In this document: piece by piece, positions 49,001 through 62,674 of the stretch | Layout of the letters: every line of letters starts with the position of its first letter | Numbering within the stretch: the stretch's first letter is position 1 | DNA from: Thunnus maccoyii | Taxonomy: Eukaryota; Chordata; Actinopteri; Scombriformes; Scombridae | Direction of reading: 5' to 3' | DNA length: 64,000 bases | Assembly: GCF_910596095.1 (NCBI RefSeq) | Contig: NC_056551.1 | Coordinates: 16,013,501 to 16,077,500, forward strand | Position numbers and translations under genes: made by a program | Notes under the pieces: model-generated | Databases searched by the model: none | What the model saw: only the letters and a program-made list of their open reading frames with translations | Told to the model about the DNA's origin: nothing

Positions 49001-50341
49001 TAAAAAGTATTAAGTGTATCTTCTTTATATGTGTTCAACATGTTTGGCCAATAAAGCTGATTCTGATGGAACACAAAGTTGCAGCAATGACAGTAGACGA
49101 TGCTTCAGATATGGATGTTGCTGCAAAGAAGCTACGAATTCTAAAACATGGATGCTTCACACACATCTTCAACCCGGCAGCACAGAAGATCTAAACAATC
49201 ACCACAGTTTCAAGGTGGCACCAAGATTAGTGTCACCAATTCAGTATCTGGCCAAATGTGAAATATGGTCACAATCTCCCCTTCTGTTCAGGAGTTATGG
49301 TGTTGAATAATGGCCAGAAAAGTGTTTTTGCAGAACGTTATGATGTCACAGTGAAGTTCACCTGTGACCTTTTGGATATAAAATGTCATCACTTCATCAT
49401 TTTATCCTATTAGACATTTGTGTGAAATTTTGTCATAATTAGCACATGATTTCTTGAGTTATGGCCAAAGCTTTGTGGGGTCAGAGTGACCTTGATCTTT
49501 GACCTTTGACCACCAAAATCTAATCATTTCATCCTTGAGTCCAAGTGGACGTTTGTGCAAAATTTGAAGAAATTCCCCCAAAGCGTTCCTGAGATGCATT
49601 TACAAGAAAGGGACATACGTACAGAAGTATGGACAGACTAGCCAAAAACATAAAGCTGCCACAGCCGTCGCTGGCACATTAAATTAAAGAAATTAAATGT
49701 GTTTTAATCTACTTTTTAAGTTCACCTGTTTGCGTTTACTTCGGCCCTCAAGCGTGTACTTTAGAGCCAGACTGTCAGTGAAGCAGACAGAAGGAAAGCC
49801 CTACAGTTGGATAAGTAACCAAATGCTGAACACACTCACTTGTCATGCTGACAGAAATTAAGATAATAAAATCCAAGATGAAAGCAACCGCAATAATCCT
49901 TTAATCCTAACCTTAACAGTGCAGTCTTTTGAGCAGGAGGAGAACCGGTGACCCCTGTGAGAGAAAGCCAGGTGGAGGACTTGGTCATTGTGTTCTCTCA
50001 GTGTCTGAACCTCCACACACGGGATACAGTCGAATAGCCGCTTGAACTCCCTGTACCACGACACAGCCGCTGCACAAAAGGTAGATCGGGAGTTATTTAA
50101 AGCTGCGACCGGTCTTGAATTCTTCTGTGAACACGTATGATTATGAATACACACCTGGGTGTCGGGGTACGGCGCGGGGGATGCGGTAGTAGCTGTAGAA
50201 CAGCTCCCTCCACAGGAACTCATCTCTTGAGACAGCCAGCCACTGCCGGCAGGTCAGACCAGCTCTCAGCACGGCATCATGGGGCAGACGAAAGAAGATC
50301 TCCAACACCACGCTGTCCGGCAGAACTGGGCCACACTCCAT
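43025..50341 (-). CDS. fbxw5: F-box/WD repeat-containing protein 5 (FBXW5), 9 coding exons, 613 aa
   Basis: Exons in coding order: 50341-50155, 50069-49912, 48834-48651, 48394-48246, 48063-47731, 46825-46642, 46542-46395, 45371-45159, 43310-43025; they sum to 1842 nt in one frame with GT/AG introns. An F-box occupies about residues 1-45 (LPDSVVLEIFFRLPHDAV), WD repeats follow early (HNDQVLHLAFSHRG ... CSKDCTVKLWD) and at the C-terminus (HDDVVNSVAFSPADQELLLS ... DDSTIKVWRSP). FBXW5 is a substrate receptor for SCF and for CUL4-DDB1 ligases; reported targets include HsSAS-6, Eps8 and TSC2, linking it to centriole number and actin dynamics. Exon 5 encodes an acidic, Gln-containing insert (QQQQH ... 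SGSEEEDEAEEGDE, about residues 275-310). The protein is longer than human (566 aa). Adjacent to traf2, as in mammals. Confidence 0.95.
43405..43800. repeat. 'AGCTGCAAC/GATTAATC' family repeat interrupted by a LINE-like tail
   Basis: Left part has GATTATTTTCTTGATTCATC; the right end has GATTAATTCATTGACTC and AGCTCTAAAC. Between about 43590 and 43755 is AT-rich sequence ending AAGCACTTTGTGCTACATAA then (TTGA)n, which resembles a LINE 3' terminus. A nested insertion is the simplest reading. Confidence 0.5.
43801..45158 (-). other. fbxw5: Remainder of the last fbxw5 intron
   Basis: AT-rich intron sequence. The 115-codon open frame on the + strand (44737-45084) has no family features and crosses no conserved block; no other structure recognised. 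Confidence 0.5.
45913..46353. mobile_element. hAT-type MITE, 441 bp
   Basis: Begins TAGGGCTGTCACTT and ends AAGTGACAGCCCTA, perfect 14-bp inverted termini. Flanks are CAGCATAC (45905-45912) and CAGCGTAC (46354-46361), an 8-bp duplication with one mismatch. It lies in the fbxw5 intron between coding exons 7 and 8, ending 41 bp from exon 7. The interior is non-coding. Confidence 0.92.
46826..47730 (-). other. fbxw5: fbxw5 intron between coding exons 5 and 6
   Basis: Holds a CT-rich stretch near 46960-46990 and a CTCF-like CCAGCAGAGGGCGG at 47560-47573. No coding or RNA feature seen. Confidence 0.45.
49060..49680. repeat. Teleost interspersed repeat ('TTGACCTTTGACC' family)
   Basis: In the fbxw5 intron 48835-49911. 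Contains AAATGTGAAATATGGTCACA, GATCTTTGACCTTTGACCAC, CAAAATCTAATCATTTCATC and CCCCAAAGCGTTCCTGAGAT, in the order of a very common fish repeat, ending near 'cataaagctgccacagcc'. No coding frame. Confidence 0.7.
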
Positions 50342-50489
50342 CCTAACATCCTACACAACACATACACCACCAGTATATGAGTGTGCTGGCATGTGAAAGC
50401 CAATTAAACCCCCTTTACACATAGTTTCCCCTTTTTTGTTTTCCCTTAACTTCCAATTCTTCATTAAAGCTATATGATGTGAAATATTC

Positions 50490-51890
50490 AAACCTAAGAA
50501 TAATACATTTTATTTATATAGCACTTTTCTTAACAATATTACAAAGTGCTTTACAAAGGATATCAAACCAACAAGGCAGATAAAATAAACAAAGAGGAAC
50601 AAGGAGGTAAAGTCAGAAGTACATAGTAACAACAGAGGATGCACATTAATAGTAATAATAGGACAATAGAATGCACAGGAGTAAAATAATGATAAAAAAT
50701 AAGATAAAATAACATCAATAGGTGTAAGAACAGTAATTAAAACATATCAAACATTTCCAAAAGCTTTCACAAAGAAAAAAGTTTTAAGACAAGTTTTAAA
50801 AGAAGCTAGAGACCTAGTGTGTCTGAGTTCAGTGGGCTCTGACAGCAAAAGCCCGACCACCCTTTGTCACAAACTGTGTCCTGGGAATGACCAACAGGGC
50901 TCCATCTGCGGATCTTAAGGGTCAAGGGGGCACATACCAGTTCAGTAGTGCAGATATGTAACTGGGAGCAAGGCCCTTTAATGCCTTGAAGGTAAGTAAT
51001 AAAACTTTAAAATCAATACGAAGGCTAACTGGGAGCCAGTGTAGGGAGGCAAGCACAGGGGTGATGTGCTCATACCTTTTTGTCCCAGTAATGAGACGAG
51101 CATTAGCATTTTGGACCAGCTGGAGATGGTGAAGGGAGCCCTGGCTGATACCTGAATAAAGTGCGTTGCAATAGTCAAGTCGAGAATATATAAAAGCATG
51201 TACAGTTTTTTGAAGATCAGCAAAAGATAAAAATGACCTAATTTTAGAGATGATCTTCAACTGGTAGAAACACAACGTCACAACATTTTTGACTTGATTC
51301 TCAAAACAGAGGTTGGAGTCAAATATGACCCCCGGATTCCTAGCAGACTGTGTAATGCGACAGATCGGCAAGGTTTGCTCCAAACGAGCTGACAGAATTT
51401 GGTGGACTGAATAGAATGACCTTGGTTTTGTCGTCATTGAACTTAAGAAAATTCTGGGACATCCAGGATTTAATGTCAGAGAGGCATGATTTAAGTTTGA
51501 CGGACGAGGCTGCTAGGATCCAAGGGTTTTAATGGTAAGTATAACTATGTGTCATCAGCATAAAAGTGATACACATCATTGTTCTGAATAAGCTGGCCTA
51601 GGGGCAGCATGTAAATGGAGAACAGAAGGGACCCAAGAACTGAGCCTTGAGGGACCCCATAATTCAACTACGCTATCGTGGAGGTGGAGTTACCCAGAGC
51701 GACAGAAAAAGTTCTATTGAGGAGATATGATTGTGATAAAGTAAGAGCCAGGCCCCTGATCCCCATCCAGTTCTCTGGGCGATTTAGGAGGGTACCGTGG
51801 TCGACAGTGTCAAATGCAGCACTTAAGTCTAAAAGAACTAAAATCGAGCAGTCACCTCTGTCTGCAGCTATTTGTAGATGTCTTGTGCAT
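50490..51890 (-). mobile_element. Truncated L2-type LINE, reverse transcriptase 3' part
   Basis: On the minus strand, frames read the RT block HFYADDT followed by a stop where Gln is expected, then (after frame changes) KSWMSQNFLKFN, NPGVIFDSNLCFE, HAFIYSRLDYCNALYSG, LQLVQNANARLITGTK, HITPVLASLHWLPV and ALKGLAPSYIS, the order typical of vertebrate L2 elements. The 3' end, AAGTGCTATATAAATAAAAT at about 50505-50525, is the L2-type tail. Stops and frameshifts make it inactive. It lies in the 5' intron of fbxw5, in the same orientation. Confidence 0.88.
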
Positions 51891-52209
51891 CATTTTATAC
51901 TCATGTACCAAAAATTCAGACATATTTAGTATGTTTGGAAACTGTGGGCTCTCCACTACGATTTAAAATAAAGTTCTGTGTGTTTTAACAATGTTTTGGT
52001 CCAAGGCGTCGATGCATTTTCACAGTATGTCAAATATAGAGGTGGACACTCTGAAACTCAAATCTGGCTCAAGTCACATTAGACATGATACAGACTTGGT
52101 TTGTGATCATTTGAGATAGCGTAATCAACTAATTTTGCAAAAAGCAGCTTGAAATTAATTAATTAAAATTGACATTGATGGTTGATTTTATGCCAATTAC
52201 AAATAATAT

Positions 52210-52556
52210 TAGAGCTGCAACAATAAGTCAATTAACCGCAACTATTTCAATAATCGAATAATCATTTTAGTCATTTACAATTTAAAGATGCCGACTATTC
52301 AGTTGCTACAGCTTCTCAAATGTGACACGATGAAGCTTTTCTGTGTCATACATGATAGTAAACTGAATATCTTTAGATTATGGACTGTTGATCTGACAAA
52401 AACAGACATTTTAAGATGTCACCTAGAGCTCTAAGACATTATAACAGGCATTTTTCTTTATATTCTGACATTTAATAGACAAAATGATTAACAATTAGTC
52501 AAGAAAGAAATCTGCAGATTCATCGATAATTAAGATAATCATTGGTTGCAGTCCTA
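52210..52556. repeat. 'AGCTGCAAC/GATTAATC' family repeat
   Basis: Begins TTAGAGCTGCAACAATAAGT and ends ATTGGTTGCAGTCCTA; the ends are inverted relatives. The inner 'gattatggactgttgatctg' line is shared with other copies. Confidence 0.7.
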
Positions 52557-52993
52557 AAAATATCTTCCACTGAAATGTTTTAAATGTTTTCTTTGATTCC
52601 AGATGTTAAATTGGTAACATTTTACTTTGACTCTCCCCTTAATTCTTCTTCAAAATAGATATTAAGTGTTCAATCTAGAAAGAAATATTGTACTTCAACT
52701 TCATCAGTTCTCAAATTCTCAAACAAAAATAAAAGCGACGGACCATCAAGACTTAAATTTCTTGTTTCATAAAATTTAAAACTAAGACTTGAAACTATAA
52801 CGAGGCGGCATTCTGAAACTCGACTCTTGACAAGAATATTGGGTTTCAATGTTTGACACCGATTACAAACTGAGAAAAGTCAACATAGTCACACCTGCAA
52901 CAAAGTACACACAAGATCATACCAGACTACAGATGATGGTCAGCACATATCAAGTTTACGATGCTACATGGTATAAACACAGATGTAGGAAAT

Positions 52994-53305
52994 GGGGCTG
53001 CAACTAACTTATTTTCATTATCGATTAATCTGTCGATTATTTTCTTGATTTATCGATTAGTTGTTTGGTCCGAAAGATGTCGATCGCTGTTTCCCAAAGC
53101 CCACATTGATACAACCCAAGGATATTCAGTTTACTGTCATAGAAAAAGAAACCAGGCAATATTCACATTTGAGAAACTGGAACCAGAGAATTTGGAAATT
53201 TCCTTCTTAAAAATGACTCAAGTTGATTATCAAAATAGTTGACTATTAATTTCATGGTTGCCAACTACTAATGTTTCATCGACTGATCACTGCAGCTCTT
53301 TAGGG
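52994..53305. repeat. 'AGCTGCAAC/GATTAATC' family repeat
   Basis: Begins GGGGCTGCAACTAACTTATT, contains TCGATTAATCTGTCGATTAT, and ends GATCACTGCAGCTCTTTA. Confidence 0.75.
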
Positions 53306-54119
53306 AAATACATATAATATTTTTCTGTCCCTGTGCACCCATAAATAGCTTGCGGCACTAATGAGTCTGACAGCTGACAGCTGTTTCACTGATGTGTGTT
53401 TTAATGCACAGAAACAGTCAGCTGTGTCTTTGAGGAGCTTCATCAATCCGTACAGGTCAGTCTGGGCTCCGGCTGTCACTGCAGCTCATTGAGGATATAA
53501 TTACTATTTACAAGACATGTCAATGCATCCACAAGTACCCCATATCTGACACTAAAAAGCTCTACATTCTTCTGTTTTTGTGGAAGAAAACAGCAGTGTG
53601 AAGACGACATTTATGATGAATAAGCAAGAAATGGAGTCGCTGCTGGAAAAGAGCCGTGTTTCATATACACACTAAAACATTTGTATAACATTATGACTGC
53701 TATGTGAACTATACTTTTTAAACAAATATCAGTCCCCTTATTAAACACTTTCGTACATTTATTCAGCTCTTTCTTTTACTGAAACCAAACCGTCGAGTGA
53801 AGATGACCTAACAAGGTAATTTATGTCGCTGTACGTAAAACTCTTGACAAGTCACTGTATTTATACTAAAAAAACAGCCTGTCTAGCTTTCTTACCTGCA
53901 TTGGAAACATTAACTAACCACAGCTAAATTACTAGCGGGTATTTTTACATGTATTTTAATCAAAATCAACCGAAAACTTAAGTTTACAGCTTCGCTAGCC
54001 ACAAATGCTATCGTTAAGCTAGCTAGCCGTTAGCTGACATTTGTTTTTAACTTCACATCTGACGACGTTCAGTTGTGACAGCGAGTACTTTTCTTTATGA
54101 ATCAATGATCTCCTTGCAT

Positions 54120-54330
54120 GACTTAATCAGCTCGGCTCACTACAAAAACTTGTCGACATAAACTGTGACCCACCTGCTGGGTCAAAGTGTGTTGGAGAGA
54201 AAAAATCGGACGGCTAGCCGCAGAAAAAAATGTCAACAATCCTCTAGCAGCGGAGGATCGACAGACGCTATAAATCGAGCACAGAAACATCGATGCAGCA
54301 AAGGCAAATCAATCGATTCACTATTTACAG
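54120..54330 (-). promoter_or_regulatory. fbxw5: Probable fbxw5 promoter and non-coding first exon
   Basis: The fbxw5 coding exon is preceded by an acceptor (50351/50350: GTGTAG|GATGTTAGG-ATG), so a 5' exon must exist upstream. A good minus-strand donor, CAGCAG|GTGGGTCAC, lies at 54174/54173 in a locally CpG-richer segment, making it the best candidate end of exon 1. The implied first intron is about 3.8 kb. Confidence 0.45.
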
Positions 54331-56400
54331 GTCAGTTAACACACATTTTCTTCTTTAATATGAGTGTATTTCTCCAGAAACCAAATCTTTTTTTCTGTTA
54401 GAGAGCATCACGAGGTTAAAGTTATTGTTTTTTTAAATTTTAAATAAAAAATCAACATTGTCAAAGCTATATTAGGCTACATTTGTAGTTTAACTGTGTA
54501 ACATATGTAGTTTAACTTTACCTATTACATTTGTATTGATAAGGACATTGTGGTAGCGCCCTTTAATACTATATTACAAGTAGACTAGGCTATATATAAA
54601 ACATAATTAAAAGGCCTATTTTATTTCATATAGCTGAAGAGAAGATTGATTTACAGGCATTATTTATGAAGTATGACACATATTTACTGTATTTTTTCCC
54701 TTTTCTTCATTACTAAAACACAAAAATCTTTGCTTCATTTCTTACAACCTCATTTTAAACTCTCAACGTCATGTTGAGATGGTTGTGAAGGCTGCAGATT
54801 GAGAAGAACCAGCTGTGTACATTAAAAAAATGCAATCATTTTGTTAATTTATTTCTCTTATAAATTAAATATTTTCTCACAAAAAAAACTGTCAAATATA
54901 CAAACCAGTCTTCACACTTTGATTGCAGTCGATATTACACTTAAATATTCATGGATATGTACATTATCATGAATTAACATGTACACTGATCTTAATTACA
55001 GTCAATGGCAATATCTCATTTTGTCCACTGTTTATTTTACAATATTCACAGTAACAACACACACACAGAGCAGTAATACTATACTTCCTTTATCCATGTG
55101 GTCACTCTCAGTTTACTGACATCACAGTGAGCCTTCAGTCACTGGAGCCTCTGTGGCTGAGAAATGTTGAGTCATTGGTTTGTAGTGCCAGTGCACACAC
55201 ATCATCACTTCCTCACTTCCAGACTAACTTGCGAAGAAAAAAGTGGAAGAAAAGAACAGGTGGAACTATGCTGTGACTAATTATCTCTGGTAAGTATTCA
55301 AACTTTCTTGAGAAAAATGTGTATCAAGTTGTTTTTTTGTGTAGCAAACAGGTTTTATAAACAAGATCTTATAGTGAACAATGGCATCTATTTTTCCTTA
55401 GACAACCTTATTATTTTCACTGTGTTAAGAAACTAATTGTAATGAAATAAACATTTAAAACCTGAAAATGCATTGTAGGATAGTGTAAAAGAGAGTGTGT
55501 TGAACCTGATAGGGGTGAGATCATGTTACTTGCTGCAACGTTATCTCAGCAGAACAGAGTTGCTGATACTACTGACAGATAAAAGAGGAACTCCTGTCTG
55601 TTTGTATTCCTTTAGCAGTGCGCAATTTTGCTAACTGGATAGGTTCTTCATGCTGCTCCTCCAAGAAGGCCACGACAGCAGCGGGATGTCCGTACCAGTG
55701 TGAAGGTGCTTCTCATTGTGTGAAATTGTGCCATTTTTAAAATATGATCTACATAGTTAAACTGTCTTGTTTTTCTCACCATGCAGGACAGAAGGTGTGG
55801 ACAATCTCTAGTGATGAAACCCCATCCGGTCAAAATCCTTCTTAATTCCTCCCAGAAGAGACACTCACATTCACTCGCAGCATGTTGATCTCTGCTGTGT
55901 CTCTCCTCTGTGTTGCTCTGTGCTTGTTATAATGATGACTTGTCTGAAAACTCCTCTTTGGGAAGCTGGATAATGTCTGACAGCTGACAGGTGCAGCAGT
56001 GGCTTTTTTGGGGGGGGATGGGGGGACAAATATATTTATTTGCCCTTGTCTCACCCCATCTCCCTCTCCCTCTGACAATAATCTTCACAAAGTTACTCAA
56101 AAATAAAGTAAATAATAACAGTGATAATAAAATAACATAGACATTATTTGGTAATAAAAAGTAAAGTAAGTAAACAACCTAATCAAATAATAATAACAAT
56201 AACTTTTAAAACACATAAATAAATGTGTCAAAATTTATTGCATGCATGTAAGAAGCATATTACATGTAAAATGGTTATTAAATCTTAACATTGAGTTACA
56301 AAGCTGGTGCACAAAAGAAGCTTTACATTATCCGCTCACATCTTTCATACTGACTCATCAAGGTCTCAGCTAGTTGTTTTCCAAAAAATGAAGGAATTTC
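54331..56400. other. Intergenic between fbxw5 and prdm12
   Basis: AT-rich. An exon-like segment at about 55180-55290 has two TTCC/GGAA sites (CACTTCCTCACTTCC) and ends in a donor consensus (CTG|GTAAGTATT), but has no coding signal. Nothing else recognised. Confidence 0.4.
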
Positions 56401-56499
56401 CCTCATATTTAATAAATAGTATGAGGCCTCCCTTTGATACTAAAGGTTAATTTCTCTAAGATAAGACACTGAGATAAGTTTTTCGACCACTGACTGATA

Positions 56500-57100
56500 G
56501 AGGGGTTTTCTAGGTTTTTCCCAAAAGACAGATATTTGTATGTTTAGCTTGAAGAACAGAGAAAACAACGATTGTTTTCTTGGTGTTATAAAGCCTCGGA
56601 GTCACAGAGAACAGATCAAGAATACACAGTTTTGGACATTCTGGTAGTTTGGCTGAAACTATTTGTGATAATGTGTCAAGTACATCTTTCCAAAATTCTT
56701 TGATCCCTGGGCAAACCTCATAAACTGTGAACCAGAGTGTTGTGTTCAGCATTGCATTTCACACATCTGGATCTGGATTATTGGCATCAGAATGGTGTAA
56801 TAGAGACAGAGTCACTATTGTATTTTTTGTATTTTCTCTCTTCTTCAAGCTGAACATGATCTATTTGTACTGCAGAAGTCTAAATCTGGTGTTAGTTTGA
56901 ACCTGGGCTTCATGGCATACATATCTGCTCCAAATCATCTTTTGTTATCTCTGTTTCCAAGTCACGACTCCAAGCAAGTCTCCTATTGTCTGACGACTCC
57001 TCTGATTTAGTTTTGAGTAGGTCATAGATTAACGACACTCGGCCAACAGAGTGATGCACTCTCACTTGTGTTATTGCAGCCTAATTTGTTCAGCAGCGGC
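56500..57100 (-). mobile_element. L1-type LINE ORF2 C-terminal remnant
   Basis: On the minus strand from about 57100 the frames read IYDLLKTKSEESSDNRRLAW, SRDLETEITKDDLEQICM and, after stops, YEVCPGIKEFWKDVLDTLS. This matches the C-terminal layout of fish L1 ORF2 (W-E-x-D-L block, then a C-P-x-x-x-x-F-W block). Several stops interrupt it; the catalytic part is absent. Confidence 0.7.
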
Positions 57101-57515
57101 TTACTTCTGTCATCTGTGTAATAAAAATACAATGTGGTCCCACAGCATATTAATCCAGTGAATTGAATAAATAGTTGTTAAGATCATCTAGTTGTATGTG
57201 TCATAAAAGCATCTTTACACTGTTTCTGCAGGAGAGGTGATCTTTTTTTATTATGTGAAACTCTCCTTTCCTGAGTATTTGGTGTCATCATGTGGACAAA
57301 AAAACAACTGCAGGAACCAATTACATGAAAACAGAAAACTGGTTCATTTATCACTGAATAGAAACTATAGAAAATAATAGTATGTTATATTATATATATG
57401 ATTCCAAAACATTGAAACTCAATAGTTAATCACTGGGAACTTTTCATAAACAAATTATATCAAGTAATTATTTGAAACACAGATAATAACATAAAAGACA
57501 TGTTGTGTTTGTCTG

Positions 57516-57868
57516 TAGAGCTGCAACTAACAATTATTTTCATTATCAATTAATCCGCTGATTATTTTCTAGATTAATGGATTAAGTGTTTAGTCAATGA
57601 ACTGTTAAAAAATAGTGGAAAAATTGCATTAACAATTTCTTTGAACCGTCAGTGATGCCTTCAATCTGCTTGTTTTGTCCAACTAACAGTCTAAAACCTT
57701 AAGTTATTCAATTTACTGTCAAATATGACAATGACAAAAAAATCATCACATTTATGAAGCTGGAACAAGAACACAGTCGGCATTTTACTTGAGAAATGAC
57801 TAAAATGATCGATTATCAAAATAGTTGCCGATTAATTCTCTATCCATCGACTAATCATTGCAGCTCTA
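57516..57868. repeat. 'AGCTGCAAC/GATTAATC' family repeat, best-preserved copy
   Basis: Begins TAGAGCTGCAACTAACAATT and ends CGACTAATCATTGCAGCTCTA; the outermost bases are inverted repeats (TAGAGCTGCAA). About 353 bp, non-coding. The flanking 8-mers do not match. Confidence 0.8.
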
Positions 57869-58062
57869 CTTGACACTGTTATTACACTTATTAACAGGCC
57901 CGACACACTCTGCTCAGTTTTCTAGTGTATCACAAGGTTAACACACAATGAGAAAAACACAAAACACTTTCAACCTTTCTTTTCAAACTCCACACAGCAT
58001 TTCTGAACACAGGAGCTGTAAAACATCAGAGCTCCGACCTTCTGACCTCTAGAATTGGCTTC

Positions 58063-58064
<2 letters not shown>

Positions 58065-58096
<32 letters not shown>
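58065..58096. repeat. Poly-C tract, 32 bases
   Basis: Uninterrupted run of cytosines; poly-G on the other strand. Length may be unreliable in assembly. Confidence 0.95.
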
Positions 58097-58098
<2 letters not shown>

Positions 58099-58639
58099 CC
58101 CATGACTCTGCAGACACAATATGAGCAGTTGAGAACGGATGAAAGTCTCATTTATGGATTTATGATTAAAGAGTACAAATATCATCAGTGAATCATTAAC
58201 TCTGGATTTCACCTTTCAGAACTAACACCTACAAAATCAATCAATTATCAAATTATCTGAAGGGACCAAGAAAAAAGTGTTTAAGTGAGGTATTTACCAT
58301 TATTGTAAGTTATCTTTGAGGAAACCTCTCTTCAAATCACTTTTTTTTAAAAAACTAAACTAGATGATCAGCCTGTTGTCTCTTATATGGATTTTTTTCT
58401 CTCCCTCTCAAGATCACATGCACTTTGTTCACAAAGGGAAAACCTCTCATAATGAAATTCTCAGATTCAAAGCAGATTCACATAAAACAAAACTACATTC
58501 TCATTTATATGTGATTTAACACAAAAACACCAGATGTGCTTATGTGATGGGAGTGTTTAAAACAGCAACAGGTGTTATGATGACAGATTTATACAGATTC
58601 ATATATAATAACTAAAATCACACAGTAAGTCATTTTATA

Positions 58640-59269
58640 TCATATCATTTATTTAGAATAGAAGAAGCACAAACATATTTACATTCACATATACAGTAGC
58701 ATACAATACTTTTTTTTTTTTTTTTAGAATTACACAATTCTTCGAAGTATACAGTCTGTACAAGGTTAAAGTGACATTTTTCGTTTTACAGTGTGGAAAC
58801 GATACAGCGGAAACAATGTGTCCACATCCCCTTTACTGTTGTTTCTTTTCACCTGAGCTGGTGAGATGTGATGCAAAAAAAAAAAAAAAAAAAACACAAA
58901 ATGTATAGAAAATATTTCTTTTGTCTCACATTTGTGGTGACATGTGACAGTTAAGATCTAAAGATTACACAGAGAGGCTTTAAAATTGTAAAAATCTTGA
59001 TCTCTTTTAGTATATTTCAGCTCTCCAGAATACAGACATGTCATTAAAACATCCTCCTGCTGGATTTCTGATCACATGATGGCCAAAGAAACAAGCAAAA
59101 TAAGGCAACATGTTGAAATGTCTTTGCCAGATGCTTTTACTATCACATCCCCTTGTTGATTTCCTGTAATGAGGGCCTGTTTTATAAAGGAGCTCTTTAC
59201 TTCTCCACTACAGCTCTAATCTAAAGTGCAACGTTGTTTTGCTCGACTGTCCCTCCCGTGTTTCTGTCA
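58640..59269 (-). other. prdm12: Probable prdm12 3'UTR
   Basis: TTTATT on the + strand at 58648-58653 reads AATAAA on the prdm12 strand, giving a 3'UTR of about 620 nt that includes poly-A/T runs at 58708-58727 and 58876-58894. Confidence 0.4.
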
Positions 59270-62460
<3,191 letters not shown>

Positions 62461-62640
62461 GTTGCAATACGAGAAAAAAAGGGGGGAAAAAAGGAAGAAA
62501 GAAAGAAGAAGAGAAGAGGGGAAAATCCCTGAAAATGATATCAGCGGCGCAGCTGCAAGTGGAAAAAGAAGAAGAAGAAGAAGAAGTGGACACGCAGAGC
62601 TGCTCCTCCGTCTCCAGACTCCTCCAGACTGTGCGTAAAG
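62461..62640 (-). other. prdm12: prdm12 5'UTR
   Basis: Between the ATG and the likely start site set by the TATA box. Contains a (GAA)n run at 62566-62586 (CTT repeats in the transcript strand) and purine-rich + strand sequence. Confidence 0.5.
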
Positions 62641-62664
62641 CTGCCCTGCCTGACTGTGAGGGTC

Positions 62665-62674
62665 CCTTTATATA
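62665..62674 (-). promoter_or_regulatory. prdm12: prdm12 TATA box
   Basis: The minus strand reads TATATAAAGG here, about 205 bp upstream of the ATG, predicting initiation near 62640. This agrees with tissue-restricted transcription. Confidence 0.65.

Noticed and set aside
54165-54401. Plus-strand frame at the fbxw5 promoter
   Set aside because: Overlaps the putative fbxw5 first exon in antisense; composition is low complexity (Ser/Arg/Lys) with no family match.
57970-58212. Open frame with a long glycine run
   Set aside because: Translation of the poly-C tract at 58065-58096 on the other strand.
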